This document shows, piece after piece, positions 1 through 5,921 of a DNA stretch of 5,968 bases. The position numbers were made by a program, and so were the translations under genes. Position 1 is the first letter of the stretch. Each line of letters opens with the position of its first letter. The notes below the pieces were generated by a model. It saw nothing but the letters and a program-made list of their open reading frames with translations. It made no database searches and was not told the origin of the DNA. Source of the DNA: Planctomycetota bacterium (lineage in GTDB: Bacteria; Planctomycetota; Phycisphaerae; WQYP01); NCBI GenBank assembly GCA_021785155.1, contig JAJYGE010000333.1:1-5968 (forward strand), in the 5' to 3' direction.

Positions 1-599
1 CGATCTCCACCACCTTCATACCACCAGCCTTCAAATTCCGTTGGATCAACATACACCGCCAGGACATTATCGCCGCCGAAATTTGCGGATTTGGAAATAT
101 CAAAGCGAAACGGCGTATAGCCCCCCTGATGTCGCCCTAGAAATTTTCCGTTGAGGTACACATGCGCATCACGATATACCCCTTCAAAATCCAGCCAGAC
201 GGCTTTTCCACGCTCGGATGCGCCCAGCGAAAAATGCCGGCGATACCAGGCGGGATACACCGGCAAAAAGCCATGGCTTTTACTCGCCTTGGGGCTGTAT
301 TTGCCTTCCACAATATAATCATGCGGCAATTGCACCACGCGCCATGAGTCATCATTAAAATGCGCGGATGCCTGCGGAAGAGCTGCCGCCATGGAGTCAA
401 CAGCATGATCGGTGGCTTTGGCGGCAAGCGCTTGAAATCGCCAGTTGGCATCCAGCAGTTCACGCCGGCGCGGGCCTATTGCCGCGATCGCGGCGGTCAG
501 AGCAATGGATTGTCCCTTCACCGGGGCGGTCACATTCGCCAGCGTGGCGGAAGCGGCCACCGCCAAACCCGCTTTCATTACATCTCTGCGCTGCATCAT
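1..599 (-). CDS. Tat-exported GH2 beta-galactosidase-type glycosidase, N-terminal part, cut by the left edge
   Basis: Reading the minus strand from the ATG at 599 gives 199 codons without a stop, running off the left edge. Residues 1-30 are a Tat-type signal: twin Arg at 4-5 within QRRDVMK, then an Ala-rich hydrophobic stretch. The rest matches the N-terminal sugar-binding (jelly-roll) domain of glycoside hydrolase family 2. Visible motifs are LLDANWRF (48-55), FNDDSWRVVQLPHDY (81-95), SHGFLPVYPAWYRRHF (108-123), VWLDFEGVYRDAHVYLNG (134-151) and an ending GWWYEGGGD. The start is supported by AAGGAG (613-608) eight bases upstream; a second ATG follows directly but is farther away. Family knowledge says GH2 covers beta-galactosidases, beta-glucuronidases and beta-mannosidases. 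The HGFLP...WYR and WWYEGGG pattern favours the beta-galactosidase-like group. The catalytic TIM barrel and its two Glu residues lie outside the window, so substrate and intactness cannot be judged. The upstream neighbour on the same strand is a GH27 enzyme. Confidence 0.88.
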   Translation of the reverse strand, partial: MMQRRDVMKAGLAVAASATLANVTAPVKGQSIALTAAIAAIGPRRRELLDANWRFQALAAKATDHAVDSMAAALPQASAHFNDDSWRVVQLPHDYIVEGKYSPKASKSHGFLPVYPAWYRRHFSLGASERGKAVWLDFEGVYRDAHVYLNGKFLGRHQGGYTPFRFDISKSANFGGDNVLAVYVDPTEFEGWWYEGGGD

Positions 600-607
600 A
601 ACCGGCA

Positions 608-613
608 CTCCTT
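608..613 (-). promoter_or_regulatory. Shine-Dalgarno site of the GH2 gene
   Basis: AAGGAG lies eight bases before the ATG at 599 and fixes that start. Its last G is also the first base of a short arm that could pair with an upstream arm (see the stem-loop at 601-666), so access to the site may depend on RNA folding. Confidence 0.75.
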
Positions 614-632
614 GGTTCGTTTCCTGTACCGG

Positions 633-648
633 CGGGATCACGGGATCA
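633..648. repeat. Tandem pair of the 8-mer CGGGATCA
   Basis: Two perfect adjacent copies, CGGGATCA at 633-640 and 641-648 (TGATCCCG on the minus strand), lie between the GH27 and GH2 genes, inside the loop of the possible A:B stem. This may be a short replication-slippage duplication or half of a binding site. Nothing else identifies it. Confidence 0.5.
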
Positions 649-703
649 AGTCATTCAAGCCGGCACCTCGACAATGCGCTATGCGCGAATTTACTTTTTG
701 TCG

Positions 704-2752
704 TTAATCATCGGCTACATCGGGTGTACCAACTTTGAACATCATCGCACCATGCAGCGGAATTTCCGCACTGAAAGACGCCTTTTTCCCAAGTCCCTTG
801 CGTTTCCATAAATCCCGCACATGTTGTTTCCCCCGCAACGGCTTTGCGCCGCGCCGCAACACCGGATCCAGCATATCCCATGCCGGAATCGTAACGGTTT
901 TGGGAGCCAGACCCAGATTAAACACCGCTACGGCAACCGTGCCATCCCACAACGGACGCGCCCACACTTCAAGGGTTCCCTGTCGATCCACACGTTGCGC
1001 CTGCACGCCCAATTCATCCTGATTGACCGCCAACACCTCCGTGTTGGTCATCAGATCCGTGGTGAATTTATTGAGTTTTTCCAGATCGCATCCCAGCAGC
1101 AACGGTGCCGCCAACATGCACCACAGGGTAATATGCGTAAGCTGTTCATGCGGCGTGAGTTTGGTCCAATGCAACGGGCCATCCTCAAAATACCCATAGC
1201 CCACCACCAGCATATCCGGATCATTCCAATGCCCCGGCCCGGCGAACGGAAAAAGCATTCCGTCGCTGTTAAAGCCGTTACTGATCATGGATCCCCATGA
1301 GTCATTGATATCACCGCTGATGCGGTAGCTGTTGCCCCAGACCGGCGGTTTACCGCCCCATGTCCAAACGTGGCCCATACCATATTGGCATAAGCTGAAG
1401 AATATGTCGCGTCCGGATTTACGCAACGCCTCGCCCATGACCTTATAGGGTTTGATGAATTGTTCAAGATCAGGGTGCGGCGGCGCTATGTTTCCGTAGC
1501 TGCACCAGTCGTATTTGAGATAATCCACACCCCATCGGGCGTATGTGTCGGCGTCCTGCACTTCATGGCCGTAGCTGCCGGTATGTCCGCCGCAGGTTGT
1601 CGGGCCGGGCGAGGAATACACCCCGAATCGCAGGCCGTGGCTGTGGACGTAATCCGCAATCGCTTTCATATCGCCAAATTTTTCCGTGGTTTTTATTTCG
1701 CCATCGGCGGTGCGGCCATTCTGCCAGCCGTCATCAATGTTGATATACATAAAGCCTTTGGCGGCCAGGCCGCTGTTGACCATGGCGTCCGCGGCGGCGC
1801 GCGTGCGTTTGGCATCATTGTTCATGCCATAAGCGTTCCAGGAGTTCCATCCCATTTGTGGTGTCAGAGCCAGTTTGTGCTCACCCGCCACAAGCCGCAG
1901 CGTGCGCTGGGCCGTGCCAAGGCTGTTTTTTGCTGTAAGCCTGACCTTATATTCCCCGGCCTGATTGATTTTTCCCGTGATCAGACCTTGACCGTCCATG
2001 GACAAACCATCCGGCAATCCGCTGGCCGTGAGGGTCACGGGCGCTTGGCCGGTGTAAGGCACCTTAAAGAGAAAATCATGCCCCGGCGTGGCACCGAACA
2101 CGCGCGGGCCGTGAAATTCCGGGGTCTCCGGATCGCCACTGGCGATTTCGGGATAATCATTGGCTCCCGGATAAGGGGGCAGAGCAACGGGGCGCGCGGT
2201 TGCATCCGCCGCCAGTGTTATCACCGGATCAAGCCAATCCGCATGATCAAAATCAATGCCGGCGACACCCGGTTCCACCAGCAATGTCATTTCCCTGGCC
2301 CCGCGTAAATTCACACTGATTTCACGGGCGGCATCTCCCACGCGCATCACCGGTGTACGAGCTTTGATTTTGCCATCCACCATAACTTCAAATATGACCG
2401 CACCCTGCCTGGTGGCCTCATCATCCAGGCCCACTTTAGCGGTAAAGCGTTCCGCCGCCTTTTTGAGGTTGATACGGAATATACTTGCCGCGTGCGTTCC
2501 AATACCATGTTGATAACTCTTGCCCCCCACGGTCAACGTATTACCACCGACACTTTTATCTTTGGTCGGATTCCCCCATCCCTGTACCATCTGGCCTAAA
2601 TCCAGATCTTCCACCCGAACGATTTTATCGCTCGATGCCGCCTGAGCAGAGGAATCATCCATGACCGTACTCATCGCCGCTATGATAGCGGATGAAGCCG
2701 CCAGCTTCACCACATCGCGCCGTTGATACCGCCGATTCGCAAATTGAGACAT
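704..2752 (-). CDS. Secreted GH27 alpha-galactosidase-type enzyme with NPCBM and Ig-like domains
   Basis: The product is 682 aa from the ATG at 2752. It likely cleaves terminal alpha-D-galactose from oligosaccharides or galactomannan-type polymers outside the cytoplasm. Residues 1-38 form a Tat signal (QRRDVVK at 10-16, hydrophobic Ala-rich core, likely cleavage after SAQA). About 44-181 resembles an NPCBM carbohydrate-binding domain (HGIGTHA, FDHADWLDPVI). About 225-289 resembles a putative Ig domain (LPDGLSMDGQGLITGK). About 295-589 is the GH27 barrel: MGWNSWNAYG, INIDDGWQ (Asp340-Asp341), YLKYDWC with the expected nucleophile Asp415, and SYRISGDIND with the expected acid/base Asp481. About 592-674 is the C-terminal beta-sandwich. 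All key residues are present. The ATG is preferred over an in-frame GTG at 2770 because GGAG lies seven bases before it. GH27 also includes alpha-N-acetylgalactosaminidases and beta-L-arabinopyranosidases, so the substrate is inferred. It lies between gnd and a GH2 gene on the same strand. Confidence 0.93.
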   Translation of the reverse strand: MSQFANRRYQRRDVVKLAASSAIIAAMSTVMDDSSAQAASSDKIVRVEDLDLGQMVQGWGNPTKDKSVGGNTLTVGGKSYQHGIGTHAASIFRINLKKAAERFTAKVGLDDEATRQGAVIFEVMVDGKIKARTPVMRVGDAAREISVNLRGAREMTLLVEPGVAGIDFDHADWLDPVITLAADATARPVALPPYPGANDYPEIASGDPETPEFHGPRVFGATPGHDFLFKVPYTGQAPVTLTASGLPDGLSMDGQGLITGKINQAGEYKVRLTAKNSLGTAQRTLRLVAGEHKLALTPQMGWNSWNAYGMNNDAKRTRAAADAMVNSGLAAKGFMYINIDDGWQNGRTADGEIKTTEKFGDMKAIADYVHSHGLRFGVYSSPGPTTCGGHTGSYGHEVQDADTYARWGVDYLKYDWCSYGNIAPPHPDLEQFIKPYKVMGEALRKSGRDIFFSLCQYGMGHVWTWGGKPPVWGNSYRISGDINDSWGSMISNGFNSDGMLFPFAGPGHWNDPDMLVVGYGYFEDGPLHWTKLTPHEQLTHITLWCMLAAPLLLGCDLEKLNKFTTDLMTNTEVLAVNQDELGVQAQRVDRQGTLEVWARPLWDGTVAVAVFNLGLAPKTVTIPAWDMLDPVLRRGAKPLRGKQHVRDLWKRKGLGKKASFSAEIPLHGAMMFKVGTPDVADD

Positions 2753-2759
2753 AAGGATA

Positions 2760-2763
2760 CTCC
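2760..2763 (-). promoter_or_regulatory. Shine-Dalgarno core deciding the GH27 start
   Basis: GGAG sits seven bases before the ATG at 2752. The longer in-frame alternative is a GTG at 2770, which has no comparable purine-rich site upstream and would place six extra residues (MYRSIL) ahead of the Tat signal. The shorter start therefore fits better. Confidence 0.7.
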
Positions 2764-2813
2764 GATACACTATAATTAAACTTCACATATAATCTTCTAA
2801 AGCCATCGCAACT

Positions 2814-2827
2814 GGCAATACATTGCC
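2814..2827. promoter_or_regulatory. 14-bp dyad, operator candidate upstream of the GH27 gene
   Basis: The plus strand reads GGCAAT-AC-ATTGCC, perfect 6-bp arms around a 2-bp centre. It lies in the 91-nt gap between the gnd stop and the GH27 start, about 60 bp before the start, where a repressor or activator site would be expected. No convincing -35/-10 pair was found nearby and no regulator gene is in view, so the operator reading is a guess. Confidence 0.28.
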
Positions 2828-2843
2828 CCCAACGGCCATAAGC

Positions 2844-4352
2844 CTATGCCCCAATCTGCGGGCGTTTTGCGTGCGGCCAATCCACATGGAAGAACTTTCC
2901 GCGCGGCTGATCCACACGCTCATAGGTGTGGGCACCAAAATAATCTCTTTGGGCTTGAATCAGGCTGGCCGGCAGCACCGCAGTGCGATACGAATCATAA
3001 TAGGCCAATGCGGACATAAATGCGGGGGCGGCAATTCCGTCTTGAGCCGCCAGTGAAACCACGGCCCGCCACTGCGCTTGACCAGTTTGAATCTGCTTGC
3101 GGAAATAGGGATCCATCAGCAGATTTACCAGTTCCGGATCGCGGGTATACGCATCGGTGATTTTCTGGAGAAATCCCGCCCGGATAATGCAACCGCCCCG
3201 CCAGATGCTGGCGATGGTGCCAAAATCAAATTTCCAGTGATATTCCCGCTGGGCCTGGAACATCAACTGGAAGCCCTGGGCATAGGCACAAATCTTCGAG
3301 CAATACAGCGCCTGCCGAATCGCTTCAATCATTTTCCTGCCATGCTTTGTATTGCCCACCTTGGGGCCGCGAAGTTTTTTCGATGCGGCGACACGCTCTT
3401 CTTTCAATGCGCTCATACACCGGGCAAAAACCGCCTCAGCTATGGAATTGGCCGGTACACCCATATCCAATGCGCTGGTGGAGGTCCATTTGCCCGTGCC
3501 CTTCTGGCCTGCCGCATCTAATATGCTGTCCACCAGGTATTTTCGCGGCTTGGCCGGGTCGCGCTGTTGCAGCACATCGGCGGTAATTTCAATCAGGTAT
3601 GAATCCAGTTCGGTCAGATTCCATTGGCGGAAAATATCCGCCAGTTCCGGCGGCGTGAGGTCCAGCAGATTCCGCAGCAGAAAATACGCCTCGCTGATCA
3701 GTTGCATATCCACGTACTCAATGCCGTTATGCACCATTTTAACGTAATGTCCCGCTCCGTCAGGGCCGAGGTACGCAGTACACGGCACACCGCCGGTAAC
3801 CGGTTTACCCGGTTGGGCGCCGGGAATCGGCTTGCCGGTGGCCGGATCAACTTTGGCCGCGATGGCTTCCCAGATCGGTTTGAGGTGTTGCCAGGATTGC
3901 GGATCGCCGCCGGGCATCAATGAGGGGCCAAAGCGTGCGCCAAGTTCGCCGCCGGATACGCCGGACCCGAAGAACTTGAGCTTCTCGGCATACTGCTTTT
4001 CCCGCCGAATCGTATCTGTCCACAGGCTGTTACCCGCATCAATGACAATATCATTTTTATCCACGCCCGCATCAATCAACTGCTGTGTGACCGCATCCAC
4101 CGCAGCGCCGGCTTTTACGAGAATAATAATCACGCGTGGTTGTTTTATTGCTAAAACAAAATCCTTCACAGTATCACAACCCACGAGTTTTCCCGGCGTG
4201 GCGGGATTCTCCCGGATAAATTCCTGGGTCACCGCCGTGGTTCTATTAAACACCGCAATATTAAAACCATGATCGGCAATATTCAGGGCCAGATTTTTCC
4301 CCATTACCGCCAGACCCATTAAACCAACTTGTGTGATACCAATATCAGCCAT
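2844..4352 (-). CDS. gnd: 6-phosphogluconate dehydrogenase, decarboxylating
   Basis: The product is 502 aa from the ATG at 4352. It oxidises and decarboxylates 6-phosphogluconate to ribulose 5-phosphate with NADP+ (oxidative pentose phosphate pathway, cytoplasm). The nucleotide loop is [11 protein letters not shown] (10-20) with NRT at 36-38. Substrate motifs are [18 protein letters not shown] (127-144) and the catalytic helix [13 protein letters not shown] with Lys205, Asn209, Glu212 and Tyr213. The family signature [13 protein letters not shown] spans 277-289, and the C-terminal YERVD...GKFFHVDW supplies Arg479 and His489. At 502 aa it is slightly longer than the usual 470-490, mostly through a Gly/Pro-rich insert at about 169-188 ([19 protein letters not shown]). 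Val214 replaces the usual Gly after Glu-Tyr. The ATG is chosen over an in-frame TTG at 4361 because AGGGA lies nine bases before the ATG but directly abuts the TTG. It is divergent from aroC and upstream of two glycosidase genes. Confidence 0.96.
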   Translation of the reverse strand: MADIGITQVGLMGLAVMGKNLALNIADHGFNIAVFNRTTAVTQEFIRENPATPGKLVGCDTVKDFVLAIKQPRVIIILVKAGAAVDAVTQQLIDAGVDKNDIVIDAGNSLWTDTIRREKQYAEKLKFFGSGVSGGELGARFGPSLMPGGDPQSWQHLKPIWEAIAAKVDPATGKPIPGAQPGKPVTGGVPCTAYLGPDGAGHYVKMVHNGIEYVDMQLISEAYFLLRNLLDLTPPELADIFRQWNLTELDSYLIEITADVLQQRDPAKPRKYLVDSILDAAGQKGTGKWTSTSALDMGVPANSIAEAVFARCMSALKEERVAASKKLRGPKVGNTKHGRKMIEAIRQALYCSKICAYAQGFQLMFQAQREYHWKFDFGTIASIWRGGCIIRAGFLQKITDAYTRDPELVNLLMDPYFRKQIQTGQAQWRAVVSLAAQDGIAAPAFMSALAYYDSYRTAVLPASLIQAQRDYFGAHTYERVDQPRGKFFHVDWPHAKRPQIGA

Positions 4353-4361
4353 GTATGACAA

Positions 4362-4366
4362 TCCCT
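4362..4366 (-). promoter_or_regulatory. Shine-Dalgarno site deciding the gnd start
   Basis: AGGGA with nine bases to the ATG at 4352 gives a workable ribosome-binding site. The in-frame TTG at 4361 abuts this motif, which makes it unusable as a start with the same site. The resulting N-terminus, [18 protein letters not shown], also fits the family, which begins a few residues before the nucleotide loop. Confidence 0.65.
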
Positions 4367-4500
4367 ATTCATCAATTCTCCAATAACGCATGTTAAGGCG
4401 CGGCCGGAAAAGTTTCCAGTGCATTCCCCCGCTTAACCGGTGTGCCCGTTTAACAGTAATAAAACTACAGCACCCAATAGCCGTCGATGCGGATTCGCGT

Positions 4501-4506
4501 TACAAT
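4501..4506 (+). promoter_or_regulatory. Probable -10 element of aroC, implying a leaderless or near-leaderless mRNA
   Basis: TACAAT matches the sigma-70 -10 consensus TATAAT at five of six bases and ends nine bases before the aroC ATG at 4516. Transcription would then begin within a few bases of the start codon. The absence of any Shine-Dalgarno sequence in the bases just before the ATG agrees with this. No good -35 hexamer is seen at 16-18 bp upstream (TAGCCG at best), so the assignment remains moderate. Confidence 0.5.
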
Positions 4507-4515
4507 TCCCAAGTT

Positions 4516-5676
4516 ATGGCAACATTGACTTATCGTACGGCGGGTGAATCACACGGACCGGCTCTGGTGAGCATCATTGAAGGGCTGCCGGCCGGGCTGG
4601 AGCTGGATATTGCGTTTATTAACAACGAATTGCGCCGCAGACAGGGTGGCTATGGCCGTGGCGGGCGGCAGCGCATTGAGACCGATGCGGTTAATTTCCG
4701 TACGGGATTTCGCCGGGGCCAAACCATCGGATCGCCATTGGTGGTGGAAATTCCCAATAAAGACAGCCGACTGGACGATGCGCCGGCCTTGGTCAAGCCA
4801 CGGCCCGGCCATGCGGATTTAGCCGGGGCCACCAAGTGGCTGACTACCGATTGCCGGGAGACGTTGGAACGCGCCAGTGCCCGGGAAACCGCCAACCGTG
4901 TGGCGGTCGGTGCCATTGCACGCTGCCTGTTACGGCAATTTGGCATTGAAGTTATCGGGTTTGTGGTGCAAATCGGTTCCGCAAAAGCTGCTGTTCCCGC
5001 CCATACGGCGGTTGCGGACTTGCGCCGGCAGATTACCGCCAGCGACGTGTATTGTCCGGATACCGCAGCCACGGCGGCGATGATAGAGCAAATAAAGACG
5101 GCAAAAATTACAGGTGACACGCTCGGCGGCATCGTTGAAACCCGCGTGCTGGGCTGCCCGATCGGTTTGGGCAGTTGCGCCCAATGGGATTGGAAGCTTG
5201 ATAGCCGGATTGCGGCCGAGGTCATGGGTATCCAGGCCATTAAAGGCGTGGAGATCGGTATGGGTTTCAAGGCGGCGGAATTGCCCGGCTCGGAGGTGCA
5301 TGACCCAATTGAATATGATCTGGAATTGCGTCATACTCCCATGCTGGGCTTTAAGCGGCCCACCAACAATGCCGGCGGCCTGGAGGGAGGAATGACCAAC
5401 GGACAGCCGGTCGTGGTGCGGGCGGCCATGAAACCCATCAGCACTCTGCTGAAGAAGGTGATGCCGAGCGTTGATCTGAATAATAAGGAGCCGGGCAAGG
5501 CTGATTATGAACGCAGCGACGTTTGTGCGGTCCCGGCGGCGGCGGTGGTGGTGGAAAACGTCATAGCTTTTGAGATTGCCCGATCCATGGTGGAAAAATT
5601 TGGCGGCGACTCAATGCGTGAAATGCGTATGAATTACGAACAGTTTCTCTCCGCCGCCCGGCAATTGGGAACATAA
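4516..5676 (+). CDS. aroC: Chorismate synthase
   Basis: The product is 386 aa. It performs the last step of the shikimate pathway, 1,4-elimination of phosphate from 5-enolpyruvylshikimate 3-phosphate to give chorismate, using reduced FMN, in the cytoplasm. Motifs in order: AGESHG (9-14) with His13 as the first catalytic His; RRRQGGYGRGGR (40-51); NKDSR (81-85); RPGHADLAGATKW (96-108) with His99; ERASARETANRVAVGA (118-133); LGGIVETRVLGCPIGLGS (203-220); NNAGGLEGGMTNGQPVVVRAAMKP (284-307); RSDVCAVPAAAVVVEN (333-348); and a C-terminal MNYEQFL. Length and motifs are complete. The ATG at 4516 is chosen although the frame is open back to 4390, because the family N-terminus starts about ten residues before GESHG and the upstream extension looks non-coding. 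There is no Shine-Dalgarno sequence, and TACAAT at 4501 suggests a leaderless transcript. The stop is two bases from a convergent tRNA-Gly gene. Confidence 0.97.
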   Translation: MATLTYRTAGESHGPALVSIIEGLPAGLELDIAFINNELRRRQGGYGRGGRQRIETDAVNFRTGFRRGQTIGSPLVVEIPNKDSRLDDAPALVKPRPGHADLAGATKWLTTDCRETLERASARETANRVAVGAIARCLLRQFGIEVIGFVVQIGSAKAAVPAHTAVADLRRQITASDVYCPDTAATAAMIEQIKTAKITGDTLGGIVETRVLGCPIGLGSCAQWDWKLDSRIAAEVMGIQAIKGVEIGMGFKAAELPGSEVHDPIEYDLELRHTPMLGFKRPTNNAGGLEGGMTNGQPVVVRAAMKPISTLLKKVMPSVDLNNKEPGKADYERSDVCAVPAAAVVVENVIAFEIARSMVEKFGGDSMREMRMNYEQFLSAARQLGT

Positions 5677-5679
5677 AAA
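5675..5679 (-). terminator. T-run directly after the tRNA acceptor stem, overlapping the aroC stop codon
   Basis: On the minus strand the tRNA acceptor sequence is followed at once by TTTTT, which is the complement of the A-run in the aroC stop region (TAAAAAG). A GC-rich stem followed by U5 could stop tRNA transcription, limiting antisense reading into aroC. The stem would have to be the acceptor/T arm itself, so this is a weak, non-standard terminator call. Confidence 0.3.
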
Positions 5680-5750
5680 GCGGGCGAAGGGATTTGAACC
5701 CTCGACATTCACGTTGGCAACGTGACGCTCTACCACTGAGCTACGCCCGC
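5679..5750 (-). tRNA. tRNA-Gly, anticodon GCC
   Basis: The minus strand folds into a full cloverleaf. The acceptor stem GCGGGCG pairs perfectly with CGCCCGC. The D stem is GCTC/GAGC, the anticodon stem TCACG/CGTGA encloses loop TTGCCAA, the variable loop has five bases, and the T stem GAGGG/CCCTT (one G-U) has loop TTCAAAT. The anticodon GCC reads the Gly codons GGC and GGU. The discriminator is U, as is usual for bacterial tRNA-Gly. CCA is not encoded (the flanking sequence is TTTTTATG), so it must be added by the nucleotidyltransferase. The gene points toward the end of aroC. Confidence 0.97.
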
Positions 5751-5766
5751 GACCGGTTCATTTATA
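5751..5766 (-). promoter_or_regulatory. Candidate -10 region of tRNA-Gly
   Basis: TATAAA (5766-5761) on the minus strand lies ten bases before the mature tRNA 5' end, which would place the transcript start a few bases ahead of it. No recognisable -35 hexamer stands at 16-18 bp. An inverted repeat (5766-5790) occupies that area instead. Confidence 0.4.
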
Positions 5767-5790
5767 TGCATGTAACATATTTACAGGCAT
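5766..5790. repeat. 25-bp near-perfect inverted repeat upstream of tRNA-Gly
   Basis: The arms ATGCATGTAA (5766-5775) and TTACAGGCAT (5781-5790) match at nine of ten positions around a CATAT centre; the inner TGTAA/TTACA arms are perfect. It lies 15-40 bp before the tRNA 5' end, over the expected -35 zone, and is flanked by two copies of TTTATAT (5761-5767, 5794-5800). It could be an operator for the tRNA or for a gene to the right, or a chance result of AT-richness. Confidence 0.35.
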
Positions 5791-5921
5791 TTATTTATAT
5801 CTCTCTTCGGCCCATGATGCCGTACGGAACATATTCCCGTTCTTTCCATCCAAGCCTCTTTTCGCCTGAATGTTAACGCCTCCGGGTCATCATGCCAGCA
5901 ATATATCAAGGAAGTTCAAAC

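Larger units (their letters stand above)
601..666 (-). promoter_or_regulatory. Possible three-arm competing RNA stem-loops in the GH27-GH2 intergenic leader
   Basis: In the minus-strand RNA three 8-base arms occur in order: A = GUGCCGGC (666-659), B = GCCGGUAC (633-626) and C = GUGCCGGU (608-601). A pairs with B over 8 bp with one G-U, leaving a 25-nt loop. B can instead pair with C over 8 bp with two G-U pairs, leaving a 17-nt loop. Arm C lies between the Shine-Dalgarno sequence and the start codon, so the B:C stem would hinder initiation and A:B would free it. The complementarity is read directly; a regulatory role is inferred. There is no U-tract, so it is not an intrinsic terminator. GCCGG words are common in this sequence, so chance is possible. 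Confidence 0.3.
4353..4515. promoter_or_regulatory. Divergent gnd-aroC intergenic region with two imperfect dyads
   Basis: These 163 nt must hold the promoters for both genes. Two inverted repeats are visible: GGAAA-AG-TTTCC at 4406-4417, and TTAACCGG (4433-4440) against CCGTTTAA (4446-4453), matching at 7 of 8 positions around a 5-nt centre. TTAA occurs three times (around 4393, 4433 and 4450). No convincing -35/-10 pair was found for gnd. The aroC -10 candidate is listed separately. Confidence 0.35.

Noticed and set aside
137..463. A 108-codon minus-strand open frame within the first 600 bases
   Set aside because: It is in a different frame from the clear GH2 N-terminal domain, which continues past the window edge and explains the region.
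671..703. Intrinsic terminator after the GH27 stop
   Set aside because: Only a tiny GCGC-ATA-GCGC stem is present, with no U-tract, so continued transcription into the GH2 gene is more likely.
1460..2308. A 282-codon open frame on the plus strand, antisense to the GH27 gene
   Set aside because: It lies fully inside a gene with complete GH27 motifs on the other strand, its translation shows no family motif, and no ribosome-binding site precedes it. It is a shadow of a GC-rich coding frame.
4391..4396. TTAACA (minus strand) as the -35 element of gnd
   Set aside because: The matching -10 position holds only a poor hexamer, and the implied transcript start would remove the Shine-Dalgarno site of gnd.
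4390..4515. N-terminal extension of aroC by 42 codons to an upstream ATG
   Set aside because: Chorismate synthases begin about ten residues before GESHG, which fits the ATG at 4516. The extension has no recognisable sequence and would occupy the promoter region.
5694..5876. A 60-codon plus-strand open frame across the tRNA and the following gap
   Set aside because: It begins inside the antisense of a perfect tRNA-Gly, has no ribosome-binding site and no recognisable protein features.
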